This document shows, one piece after another, positions 8,284 to 14,847 of a stretch of 40,036 nucleotides of DNA (its first letter is position 1; each line of letters starts with the position of its first letter). Made by a program: the position numbers and the translations under genes. The stretch spans positions 1-40,036 of the forward strand of contig JAXDKT010000033.1 of assembly GCA_034666965.1 (NCBI GenBank). The letters are read 5' to 3'. The DNA is from Chersky-267 sp034666965 (GTDB lineage: Bacteria > Chloroflexota > Limnocylindria > Limnocylindrales > CSP1-4). The notes beneath the pieces were generated by a model that was not told where the DNA came from, ran no database searches, and was given only the letters and a program-made list of their open reading frames with translations.

Positions 8284-8311
8284 ACTCTACCACGCGCTAA
8301 GTCGCAGCTAA
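8284..8311 (-). promoter_or_regulatory. Candidate promoter of the cobalamin operon
   Basis: On the minus strand TTAGCT (8311-8306) and TAGAGT (8289-8284) are separated by 16 bases. The -10-like box ends about 6 bases before the first aptamer bases, which fits transcription starting at the riboswitch. The -35 match is weak. Confidence 0.4.
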
Positions 8312-8381
8312 GCGCCGCCTGGGAGACTGCCCGCCTCGCCCTCCTCCCGCCACCATCCGTATCCCGCCGGAGGAGGTCCAC

Positions 8382-9164
8382 GTGCTGGACGCACCCCGCA
8401 GGCGACGACGGTGGAGGCCATGGATTCCGCCGCTCATCGGAGTGTTGGCCGTGCTCATCGGGACGGCGACTCCAGCCGGAGCCGGGCCGGTCGCGGGCGC
8501 CTACCAGGCCACCGCCGACTCGAACGAATCGGCCTTCGAGCCGCCGTGCATCAACTGGGACGACCCCCATCCCGAGCGGATGCTGACCCTGGCAACCAGC
8601 GGTCTCAAGACGATGGGCTACGACGTCAAGGCCTACAAGGGCGCGGCCTTCACCCGGGCCCACGTCATCAGCCGGACCTTCGGCGACTGGTCCTACTACG
8701 TCCACTCGCACGGCGACTACTACTGGCATGCCGGCGACCAGCGACGCTACTCGGGCTACCGCGAGGACTCGGGCGACTGCGTCCAGTCGGTCGTCTTCTC
8801 GAAGGACATCAAGGACCGCCGAGACGGCCGCCAGACCAACCTCGTGGTGATCTCGACGTGCTCCAACGGCGATGCCAACACGACCATGCCGGCCGCCTTC
8901 GGGATCCCCAAGACGAAGGCCGGCCAGCTCGAGTGGGTGGGCCCGAAGTTCTACGTCAGCTACGTCGGCGAGCAATTCGACAACGACGAAGAGGCGTTCG
9001 AGACCACCTTCTGGGACGCCCTCAAGCGGGGCAAGGGCGTGGGGCCCGCCTTCGACCTGGCGATGCTCGAGGACTTCACCCATCAATTCGAAGCCGACTG
9101 GTGGGGCAGCTATGTGTGGTCCGGTCGGTCCGGCTCGGGCCCGACCTGCCCCACCTGCTCGTAG
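8382..9164 (+). CDS. Secreted caspase/CHAT-like (clan CD-type) putative cysteine peptidase
   Basis: I do not recognise a named family, but the 260-residue protein has the layout of clan CD cysteine peptidases. A signal peptide (basic start, hydrophobic 16-28, likely cleavage near 33-36) is followed by WSYYVHSHGDYYW with a His-Gly pair (H110, G111). Then comes a hydrophobic strand ending LVVISTCSNG with C160, in the style of CHAT 'LVVLSACxTG'. After it, FYVSYVGEQFDND, an acidic helix and FWDALKRGKGVGPAFDLAM parallel the CHAT 'SLWxVxD...FYxxLxxGxxxxxAL' segment. Other cysteines are C56, C133 and a terminal CPTC. The GTG at 8382 has AGGAGG five bases upstream. Two more exported proteins follow in the same transcript. 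Peptidase activity is inferred only. Confidence 0.6.
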   Translation: MLDAPRRRRRWRPWIPPLIGVLAVLIGTATPAGAGPVAGAYQATADSNESAFEPPCINWDDPHPERMLTLATSGLKTMGYDVKAYKGAAFTRAHVISRTFGDWSYYVHSHGDYYWHAGDQRRYSGYREDSGDCVQSVVFSKDIKDRRDGRQTNLVVISTCSNGDANTTMPAAFGIPKTKAGQLEWVGPKFYVSYVGEQFDNDEEAFETTFWDALKRGKGVGPAFDLAMLEDFTHQFEADWWGSYVWSGRSGSGPTCPTCS

Positions 9165-9167
9165 GAG
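9163..9167 (+). promoter_or_regulatory. Ribosome binding site of the propeptide-like gene
   Basis: AGGAG overlaps the TAG stop of the preceding gene and lies 7 bases before the ATG at 9175. It fixes that start and suggests translation of the second cassette gene is tied to the first. Confidence 0.75.
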
Positions 9168-9174
9168 TGATCCG

Positions 9175-10104
9175 ATGCCGCAGCTGCTCCATCCATCGTT
9201 CCTCCGCCTCGGGCGCCGGCCCGCGGCGATCCTGCTCATCCTCGGCGCGCTGGGTCTGCTCGTGACCGGGCTGGCCCGACCGGCCGATGCCAGCGACCCG
9301 TACGTCGCCGGGAGCGACGCCACGCGTGTCGAGCGGCTCAGCGCCGCCGTGGCCTCCGCGACCGTCGACCGCGCCGTCGCCCACGAGCGCCTCCTTGGGC
9401 TGTCGGCGGTCGCGCAACGGACCGTCGATCGGGTGCTCGATCGGCGCGGCCAGCGAACCTTCGACGAGGTCACCGACCTCGACGGGCGGGGCCGCCCGGT
9501 CGCCGTCCTGCGCTACGGCCTCGACGGTCGGCTCATCGCCGCGACCCGGCTGGGCTGGCAACCAGGAGCCGGACGGGCCCTGGCGACCCGGGCCGACGCG
9601 GTCCGGTCGGCCGACCGGCTCGCCCGCTTGCTCGGGATCGTGCCGGTGGGAACGCCGCTCGCCGACGGGCGCGGCGCCAACGGCTGGTCGGTGCGCTGGC
9701 CGCGGGTCCTCGACGGAGTCCCGGTTCCGGGCGACGGGTTGCGGGTCCAGCTCTGGCCCGACGGCTCGTTGCATGGGCTGGCCTCGGCCGAGCACCCGCT
9801 TGCCGCGCGGCCGGCGGCTGCGATCGCGGCGACGGCCAGCCAGGCGCTCGTGACTCGCCTGCTCGATCGATGGATTCCCGCCGTCCACCGCGGGGAGGTC
9901 CGGATCGTCGCGTCGTCGCTGGCCTGGGTCGCCCCCAACGACACGTTCGAGCCGGTTCGACCCGATGCTCCGGCCGAGATCCGGCGCCTGGCCTGGGTCG
10001 TCAGCGTCCGCTCGAGCGGGACCCTGGCCCAGTCGCTGCGGGCCCTCGAAGTGTGGATCGATGCCGGCGACGGCTCGCTCCTCGGTGGCGACGTCCTGCG
10101 ATGA
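9175..10104 (+). CDS. Secreted protein resembling a metallopeptidase propeptide (FTP/PepSY-like), no catalytic domain
   Basis: A 309-residue exported protein: hydrophobic signal segment 17-37 with likely cleavage after ADA (39). No zinc-binding HExxH or other catalytic motif is present. The body resembles the proregion of thermolysin-like peptidases. The stretch around 170-203 (GWSVRWPRVLDGVPVPGDGL, then WPDGSLHG) follows the 'YNGVPVxGxxLxVxxxxDGxVxxxxG' style of FTP domains. The end (LAWVVSV at 272-278, LEVWIDAGDGSLLGG at 291-305) resembles the PepSY 'LxWxVxV...xxVxVDAxTGxVL' pattern. Such domains fold or inhibit a peptidase, so it could be a partner of the peptidase-like protein encoded just upstream. 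This assignment is by eye and uncertain. Its stop overlaps the next start (ATGA). Confidence 0.55.
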   Translation: MPQLLHPSFLRLGRRPAAILLILGALGLLVTGLARPADASDPYVAGSDATRVERLSAAVASATVDRAVAHERLLGLSAVAQRTVDRVLDRRGQRTFDEVTDLDGRGRPVAVLRYGLDGRLIAATRLGWQPGAGRALATRADAVRSADRLARLLGIVPVGTPLADGRGANGWSVRWPRVLDGVPVPGDGLRVQLWPDGSLHGLASAEHPLAARPAAAIAATASQALVTRLLDRWIPAVHRGEVRIVASSLAWVAPNDTFEPVRPDAPAEIRRLAWVVSVRSSGTLAQSLRALEVWIDAGDGSLLGGDVLR

Positions 10105-11201
10105 CGATCGGGCGGCGACGGAGTCGTCCCTGGCTCCTGCCGATCGTCGCCGCCCTCGCCGTGACGGCGGTCGGTGCGGGCTGCGCCGACCGGCCGCCGA
10201 GCCCGCCCTCGACCCAGCCGTCGCCGGACCGGCCATCGCCCGACCAGTCCTCGCCCGCCGTGGGCACCGCCAAGCCGCCCGCCTCCGCCATCCCGCCGCC
10301 CTCGCCGAACGCGGCTCTCGGCCGCGGTCTGCTCCTGCTCGCCGGCCGGACCGGATCGATGCGCCTGGAATGGATCGGGAGCGGCGAACTGCGAAAGCCG
10401 CTCCCGTTGCCCGATCCCGGGCTGGCCTGGCTGTCTCTGAGCCGCGCCGGTCGGCTGCTGGCTACGACCCTCGACGGCCGCGGCTTCATCGCCGAGCCGA
10501 TCGGGGAGGGTCCGCCGGCCTGGCGCCGGCTCGCCATGGCCGGGATCGATCCGAGGCCGCTGGCGTTCGGCTCGCTCGCGTCGGACGGGACGCGGGCGGC
10601 CTTCGTCGCGGCCGACTTCGGAACGAACGCCGTGGCCGACGTCGTCGTCGTTGCGGTCGACGGTTCGACCGCATCCCGGATCAGGATCGGTCGCCCGGCT
10701 GACGGCGCAGCACCAGCCTGGCTCGACGACCGGCTGGTCATCCTGACCCGGACGCCGGAGGACCAGGTCGGCTCGACGATCGTCGGACCGATCGACGCGA
10801 CGCAGCCCCGCGCAGCGGCCCTCCGCGACGGACCGGGACCCGGGGCGACGGCGGGCTGGCGCGACCCGATCGCAGGCCTGTCGATCGCTGCCGACGGATC
10901 GCGCCTCGCGGTGGCCTCCGCCGGTGACGGACGGATCGAGATCCATCCGGCGGCTGCCTGGCTGGCCGGCGCCGAGACGATGCCCGAGCCGGTCGAACTC
11001 AAGCCGGAGCTCGATGGCTCGCGGTCCTTCGCCTGGTTGGCGATCTCGCCCGCGGGCGATCGGCTTGCTGTCGTGCGCACCGACAGCGACGGCGAATCGG
11101 TCGCGGTCACGCTCCATGACCGCGCCGCGGCTTGGGATCAGGTTGCCCGGATTGCCCTCCCTGTCGGCGCCGATCGGGCGGTGGTGGCCTGGCTCCCCTG
11201 A
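10101..11201 (+). CDS. Hypothetical lipoprotein with beta-propeller-like repeats
   Basis: A 366-residue protein beginning with a signal peptide and a lipobox-like VGAGC (C28; the -3 residue is unusual), then a Pro/Ser-rich linker to about residue 70. The rest contains repeated segments of the type LAWLSLSRAGRLLATTLDG, PLAFGSLASDGTRAAFV, GLSIAADGSRLAVASAGDG and FAWLAISPAGDRLAVVRTD. These four or more 'S-xDGxxLAV' blades are typical of WD40/TolB-like propellers. It probably displays a binding surface at the membrane. The ATG at 10101 overlaps the previous stop, making it the third gene of the exported cassette. No enzyme motif is seen. Confidence 0.7.
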   Translation: MTIGRRRSRPWLLPIVAALAVTAVGAGCADRPPSPPSTQPSPDRPSPDQSSPAVGTAKPPASAIPPPSPNAALGRGLLLLAGRTGSMRLEWIGSGELRKPLPLPDPGLAWLSLSRAGRLLATTLDGRGFIAEPIGEGPPAWRRLAMAGIDPRPLAFGSLASDGTRAAFVAADFGTNAVADVVVVAVDGSTASRIRIGRPADGAAPAWLDDRLVILTRTPEDQVGSTIVGPIDATQPRAAALRDGPGPGATAGWRDPIAGLSIAADGSRLAVASAGDGRIEIHPAAAWLAGAETMPEPVELKPELDGSRSFAWLAISPAGDRLAVVRTDSDGESVAVTLHDRAAAWDQVARIALPVGADRAVVAWLP

Positions 11202-11240
11202 GCGCGGCTGGACCCTCCGCGATCGCCCCGGCGGGCGCGG

Positions 11241-11516
11241 TCAGGCGGTGACCGGCTCCCGTGCGCTGAAGATCGAGACCTGGGCCTCCTCGGGCAGCAT
11301 CACTCCCATGATCTTCTGGAGGGCCAGCAGATGGACGCACGAATCCCAGCTCTGGAAGTAGTGGCAGGTGCAGTGCCAGCTCCCGGCGTCGAGGCTCACG
11401 TGGTGGGTGTCGTTGTCACCGCGGAACGTGAGGTTGAGGCGATCGACCGTGATCCGGTCCAGCTCGCGAGCGTAGCGATTCGCCTTCTCGACCTTGCCAA
11501 TGAGGGAGCTGTGCAT
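11241..11516 (-). CDS. Small SWIM-type zinc-finger protein
   Basis: A 91-residue protein whose middle carries WHCTCHYFQSWDSCVHLLAL, i.e. C49-x-C51-x8-C60-x-H62, the CxCxnCxH zinc ligand spacing of the SWIM domain. SWIM domains bind DNA or proteins and usually occur in larger proteins such as SWI2/SNF2 ATPases or transposases; here the protein is little more than the finger. The N-terminal half (IGKVEKANRYARELDRITV) is probably helical, followed by a beta region LNLTFRGDNDTHHVSLD. The ATG at 11516 has GGAGG about 10 bases upstream. It is convergent with the preceding lipoprotein gene, 39 bases away. Confidence 0.82.
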   Translation of the reverse strand: MHSSLIGKVEKANRYARELDRITVDRLNLTFRGDNDTHHVSLDAGSWHCTCHYFQSWDSCVHLLALQKIMGVMLPEEAQVSIFSAREPVTA

Positions 11517-11663
11517 CGTCGAGGTTCCTCCGTCGCCCGAGGGCGTTCATGAGGCCGTCGTCCGGTCATGCACCATCGACCGGTGGTGACGGTCGCTGGC
11601 CAAACGATACACCCACGGCCGGCCGGCCGGAACCCGGATCAAGGCCACAAGTCGGCACCGAAA

Positions 11664-11678
11664 TGGGCGATTCGCCCA
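11664..11678 (-). terminator. Possible short hairpin after the manC operon
   Basis: On the minus strand TGGGCG-AAT-CGCCCA is a 6-bp perfect stem followed directly by TTTC, 41 bases after the cupin stop. The stem and T-run are short for an intrinsic terminator. A GGCCGGCCGGCC palindrome lies further along. The remaining bases between 11517 and 11718 show no gene. Confidence 0.3.
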
Positions 11679-11718
11679 AGGATCCGAGCGGACGTGGCGG
11701 ACGCCGTGGGCGCCGAGG

Positions 11719-12120
11719 TCAGGGCGCGGACGTACCCTCGCGCCCGTAATCGTCCTCGAGCCGGATGACGTCGTCGAGCTCGGGCGTGGACACCTCGACC
11801 AGTTGGGTCGTCTCGATCGCCTCGAAGCGGTGGACCATCCCGACCGGGATCCGACGGTGCTCGCCCGGCCCCAGCTCGGTCGTCTCGATCGGCCCTCCCC
11901 GCCACCCGTGATGGAGACGGAGCCGCCCGGAGATCACCAGGATCGACTCGTCCTTGCGCTCGTGGACCTGGAGCGACAGCCGCTTGCCCCCCTCGATGAC
12001 CAGGATCTTCCCGACGTAGCGGTCGGTGTGCGCCCAGATGAGCTCGTGGCCCCACGGCTTGTCGACCCGCTCGGTGCTCGCGCCGGTCGGATCGGGCGCC
12101 CCGGAAGCGTCAGGCGCCAC
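11719..12120 (-). CDS. Cupin protein, mannose-6-phosphate isomerase type II-like
   Basis: A 133-residue single cupin. It has the features of the C-terminal isomerase domain of bifunctional ManC/type II PMI proteins: VDKPWGHELIW, a GKRLSLQVHERKDE metal-binding motif with histidine and glutamate ligands, GEHRRIPVGMVHRF with the second motif histidine, and a closing VIRLEDDYGRE. The probable reaction is fructose-6-phosphate to mannose-6-phosphate, the first committed step to GDP-mannose. No ATG is available upstream; the GTG at 12120 overlaps the end of the phosphomannomutase gene by 11 bases and places the cupin fold correctly. It is the last gene of the three-gene operon. Confidence 0.85.
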   Translation of the reverse strand: MAPDASGAPDPTGASTERVDKPWGHELIWAHTDRYVGKILVIEGGKRLSLQVHERKDESILVISGRLRLHHGWRGGPIETTELGPGEHRRIPVGMVHRFEAIETTQLVEVSTPELDDVIRLEDDYGREGTSAP

Positions 12121-13591
12121 GGACGAGCCGCTCCCCGGCGGCGACCATCGCGTCGCGCGCCTCTGGTGAGGTGGCCTCGGTGTAGACCCGCACGATGGGT
12201 TCCGTGCCGCTGAAGCGGACCAGCAGCCACGAACCGTCAGCGATGTAGAACTTGAAGCCATCGTTGGTGTCGAGGGCCTCGGTCCGGGTCACCGGGACCC
12301 CGCCCAGCTCCGATGGGGCATGCTCGCGCAGCTCGACCAGGAGGCGTTCCTTGATGGCCGGGTAGAGAGACGGATCGACGTGAACGTCGACCCGCCGGTA
12401 GAACGAGGGCCCGGCCAGCTCGTGGAATGCGGCCAGCGCCTTCGAGACCGGCCAGCGGCCAGCCGCCTTCTCGTGCAGGAACAGGTCGAGCAGGAGAAGG
12501 TCGGCGTAGACCCCGTCGCGCTCGGGCAGGTGCATTCCGAAGCCGAACCCGCCCGACTCCTCGGCGCCCATCATCGCCCCGGTCTCGATCATCTTGGGGC
12601 CGATGTACTTGAACCCGACCGAGGTCTCGTAGGTCGGGATCCCGTAGTGCTCGCCGAGCCGCTTGGCCATCGACGTGTTGTTGACGCTGATGACCACGGG
12701 ATCGCGCATCCCGCGGTACTCGGCCAGGTAGTACATCAGCAGGCCGGTCACCTCGAGCTGGTGGATGAACTGGCCGCGCTCGTCCGCGGCGCCGGCCCGG
12801 TCGGCGTCGCCGTCGAGCATCAGACCCAGGTCGTAGCCACCCCGGGACAGGATCCCCAGGGCCTCGTCGATGTTCGGGCGAATCGGCTCCGGGTTGACCC
12901 CGCCGAAGTACGGGTTGCGCTCCTGGTGTAGCTCGGTCACGCGGACCTTGCCGCCGTCCAGCAGGCGGGAGAGCCAGCCAGCCCCGGCGCCCCACATCGG
13001 CTCGACCAGGATCGATACGTCGGCGGATTTGAGCGCGTCGAGGTCGAGCGTGCGCCGGACGTAGCGCTCGTAGCCCTCGAACGGATCGAACCACTCGACC
13101 AGCCCGGCGGCCTCGGCGTCGGCAAATGGGCGCCGCTCGATGGCCACCCCGCCATTGCGGGCGATCGTCGCCTCGAGCACGGCCAGGATGTCCGGCCCCG
13201 CGGCCGAGCCGGTCGGCGCCTTGACCTTGAACCCGTTGTCGGTCCACGGGTTATGGCTGGCGGTGATGACGATGCCGGCCGCCGCGCCTCGCTCGACGAC
13301 CTCGTAGCTCGACATCTGGGTGGGCACCGCGTGAGCGGCAAACGCGACCGGGATGTCGTGCGCCAGGAGGACCTCGGCGGCGGTAGCGGCGAAGTGCTCG
13401 CTGGCAAAGCGCCGGTCGTAGGCAATGACGACGCCCTTGGCCTGCTCGCCGCGCTCGACGACGTAGCGGGCGACCCCGTCGGCACAGCGCCGGACGTTCT
13501 CGAAGGTGTACTCGTCGGCGATCCTGGCCCGCCAGCCGTCGGTCCCGAAGACGATCTTCGTCGGTGCCGGTGCCTCGGCGATGTTCGTCAC
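12110..13591 (-). CDS. Phosphomannomutase/phosphoglucomutase
   Basis: A 493-residue alpha-D-phosphohexomutase. It contains FGTDGWRA near the start, the phosphoserine loop TASHNP (110-115, S112), the Mg loop DGDADR (260-265), the sugar-specificity loop GAEESGGFG and the phosphate-binding RFSGTEP near the C-terminus. It interconverts hexose-6-phosphate and hexose-1-phosphate. Between a GDP-mannose pyrophosphorylase gene and a PMI-like cupin gene, mannose-6-phosphate to mannose-1-phosphate is the likely direction, although the family also acts on glucose phosphates. Translation starts two bases after the manC stop. Confidence 0.94.
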   Translation of the reverse strand: MTNIAEAPAPTKIVFGTDGWRARIADEYTFENVRRCADGVARYVVERGEQAKGVVIAYDRRFASEHFAATAAEVLLAHDIPVAFAAHAVPTQMSSYEVVERGAAAGIVITASHNPWTDNGFKVKAPTGSAAGPDILAVLEATIARNGGVAIERRPFADAEAAGLVEWFDPFEGYERYVRRTLDLDALKSADVSILVEPMWGAGAGWLSRLLDGGKVRVTELHQERNPYFGGVNPEPIRPNIDEALGILSRGGYDLGLMLDGDADRAGAADERGQFIHQLEVTGLLMYYLAEYRGMRDPVVISVNNTSMAKRLGEHYGIPTYETSVGFKYIGPKMIETGAMMGAEESGGFGFGMHLPERDGVYADLLLLDLFLHEKAAGRWPVSKALAAFHELAGPSFYRRVDVHVDPSLYPAIKERLLVELREHAPSELGGVPVTRTEALDTNDGFKFYIADGSWLLVRFSGTEPIVRVYTEATSPEARDAMVAAGERLVRGA

Positions 13592-13593
13592 GG

Positions 13594-14658
13594 TCAGGCC
13601 TCCTGTCGCGCCACCCGGTCGAGCAGCGCGTCAACGACCGCGCGGGCGGGGCGGGCACCCTCGAGCAGCGCGACCGGCGTCTCGGCGAGGATACCTCGGG
13701 GACCGTCGGCCAGGGCGAGCCGCCCATCGATCCGCTCCACGATGAGATCGTCGGGACCGGCCTGGGCCGCCTCACCGGCCTGGACCACCCGTCCGTCGCC
13801 GACGGCACCCAGCGCCGCGAGCAGGGCCGTCCAGCTTCCGAGATCGCTCCAGCCGACGTCCATCGCGCCCATCACCACCCGACCCGCGGCGGCGGCCGGC
13901 TCCATCACGGCGTAGTCGATCGAGACCGCGCGCACGTTGGCATAGGCGCTCGCCAGGTGCCCGCCGACGAAGCCCCGCTGGACGGTCTCGAGCACGTCAC
14001 CGGCGGAGGCGGTCAGGGCGGCCCGGATGGCCGCTCGCTGCCACAGGAACATGCCGGCGTTCCAGGCCACGCCCGGCTGGAGCCTGAGCAGCTCGGCCCG
14101 GTCGCGGTCGGGCTTCTCCTCGAAGCGCTCCAGTGGGTAGGCTTCCAACCCGTGAACGGGACCGCCCCCGGTCAGGCGCGGGATGAGATAGCCGTACTCG
14201 ACGGCCGGACGGTCGGCCTGGACCCCGAGCGTGACCAGCGGCGCCTCGATCCCGAATGCGCGACGGGCGATGCCGGCCTCGGCATCGCGGATCACGGCCC
14301 GGAAGACGTCCTCGCGGGCGATGACGTGATCGGCCGGGAGGACGACCATCACCTCGTCCTCGGGCCGGTCGATGGCCAGCGTCGCCAGGGCGACCGCGGC
14401 CGCGGTGTTGCGGCCCTCCGGCTCTTCGAGCACCGTCACCCCCGGCACCTGGTCGCGGGCGAGGTCGGCGTAGCGGCCGGCGGCGACCACGGTCACGTCG
14501 GCCAGGGTCAGGCCCAGCTCGGGGCCGACGATCCGGGCGATCGTCTCCTGGAACAGCGTGCCATCCGGGAAGAGCGGCAGGAACGGCTTGGGCCGTTCCG
14601 CGGTGGACAGGGGCCACAGGCGGGTCCCACCGCCCCCGGCCATGATCACGGCGTACAT
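13594..14658 (-). CDS. manC: Mannose-1-phosphate guanylyltransferase
   Basis: A 354-residue nucleotidyltransferase making GDP-mannose from GTP and mannose-1-phosphate. It opens with the signature VIMAGGGGTRLWPLS and KPFLPLF, followed by EPEGRNTAAAVALA, VLPADHVI and EYGYLIPR, with FEEKPD and WNAGMFLW further on; all are ManC motifs. It lacks the C-terminal isomerase cupin found in bifunctional homologues, and a separate cupin gene lies two genes downstream. The ATG at 14658 has no Shine-Dalgarno sequence, but a TAGAAT box ends 6 bases upstream. GDP-mannose would feed glycan, glycolipid or compatible-solute synthesis encoded elsewhere. Confidence 0.94.
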   Translation of the reverse strand: MYAVIMAGGGGTRLWPLSTAERPKPFLPLFPDGTLFQETIARIVGPELGLTLADVTVVAAGRYADLARDQVPGVTVLEEPEGRNTAAAVALATLAIDRPEDEVMVVLPADHVIAREDVFRAVIRDAEAGIARRAFGIEAPLVTLGVQADRPAVEYGYLIPRLTGGGPVHGLEAYPLERFEEKPDRDRAELLRLQPGVAWNAGMFLWQRAAIRAALTASAGDVLETVQRGFVGGHLASAYANVRAVSIDYAVMEPAAAAGRVVMGAMDVGWSDLGSWTALLAALGAVGDGRVVQAGEAAQAGPDDLIVERIDGRLALADGPRGILAETPVALLEGARPARAVVDALLDRVARQEA

Positions 14659-14664
14659 CGCCGC

Positions 14665-14670
14665 ATTCTA
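14665..14670 (-). promoter_or_regulatory. -10 box for probable leaderless manC transcript
   Basis: TAGAAT on the minus strand is followed by six bases and then the manC ATG, placing the RNA 5' end at or next to the start codon. No clear -35 box is visible. Confidence 0.5.
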
Positions 14671-14756
14671 GGGGCCCCCGGCCGCGCCATCCGGAGCACG
14701 GCCGCGCCAGGACGCCTCCTTGAGGGATCGTCACGCTCCGGCATGCGCAACGTGCT

Positions 14757-14784
14757 TTGACATTCGAGTCGGGAGCCGTACCAT
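14757..14784 (+). promoter_or_regulatory. Sigma70-like promoter of the pot operon
   Basis: A perfect TTGACA (14757-14762) is separated by 16 bases from TACCAT (14779-14784). Transcription would begin about 14791, giving a leader of roughly 57 bases before potA. It is the best consensus-like promoter I found in the window. Confidence 0.7.
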
Positions 14785-14792
14785 GCGCCCAC

Positions 14793-14810
14793 CTGTGGCG
14801 GGAGCCACAG
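14793..14810 (+). other. Hairpin with GNRA-type tetraloop in the potA leader
   Basis: CTGTGGC-GGGA-GCCACAG forms a perfect 7-bp stem with a GGGA (GNRA) loop, just downstream of the predicted transcription start. It has no T-tract, so it is unlikely to be a terminator. An RNA-stability or protein-binding role is possible. Confidence 0.55.
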
Positions 14811-14847
14811 TGTCCGGAGTCGTTCGCCGTCAAACCCGAGGCCGCCG

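Noticed and set aside
11618..11632. GGCCGGCCGGCC palindrome as a regulator site
   Set aside because: Such runs are common by chance at this base composition and there is no second copy nearby.
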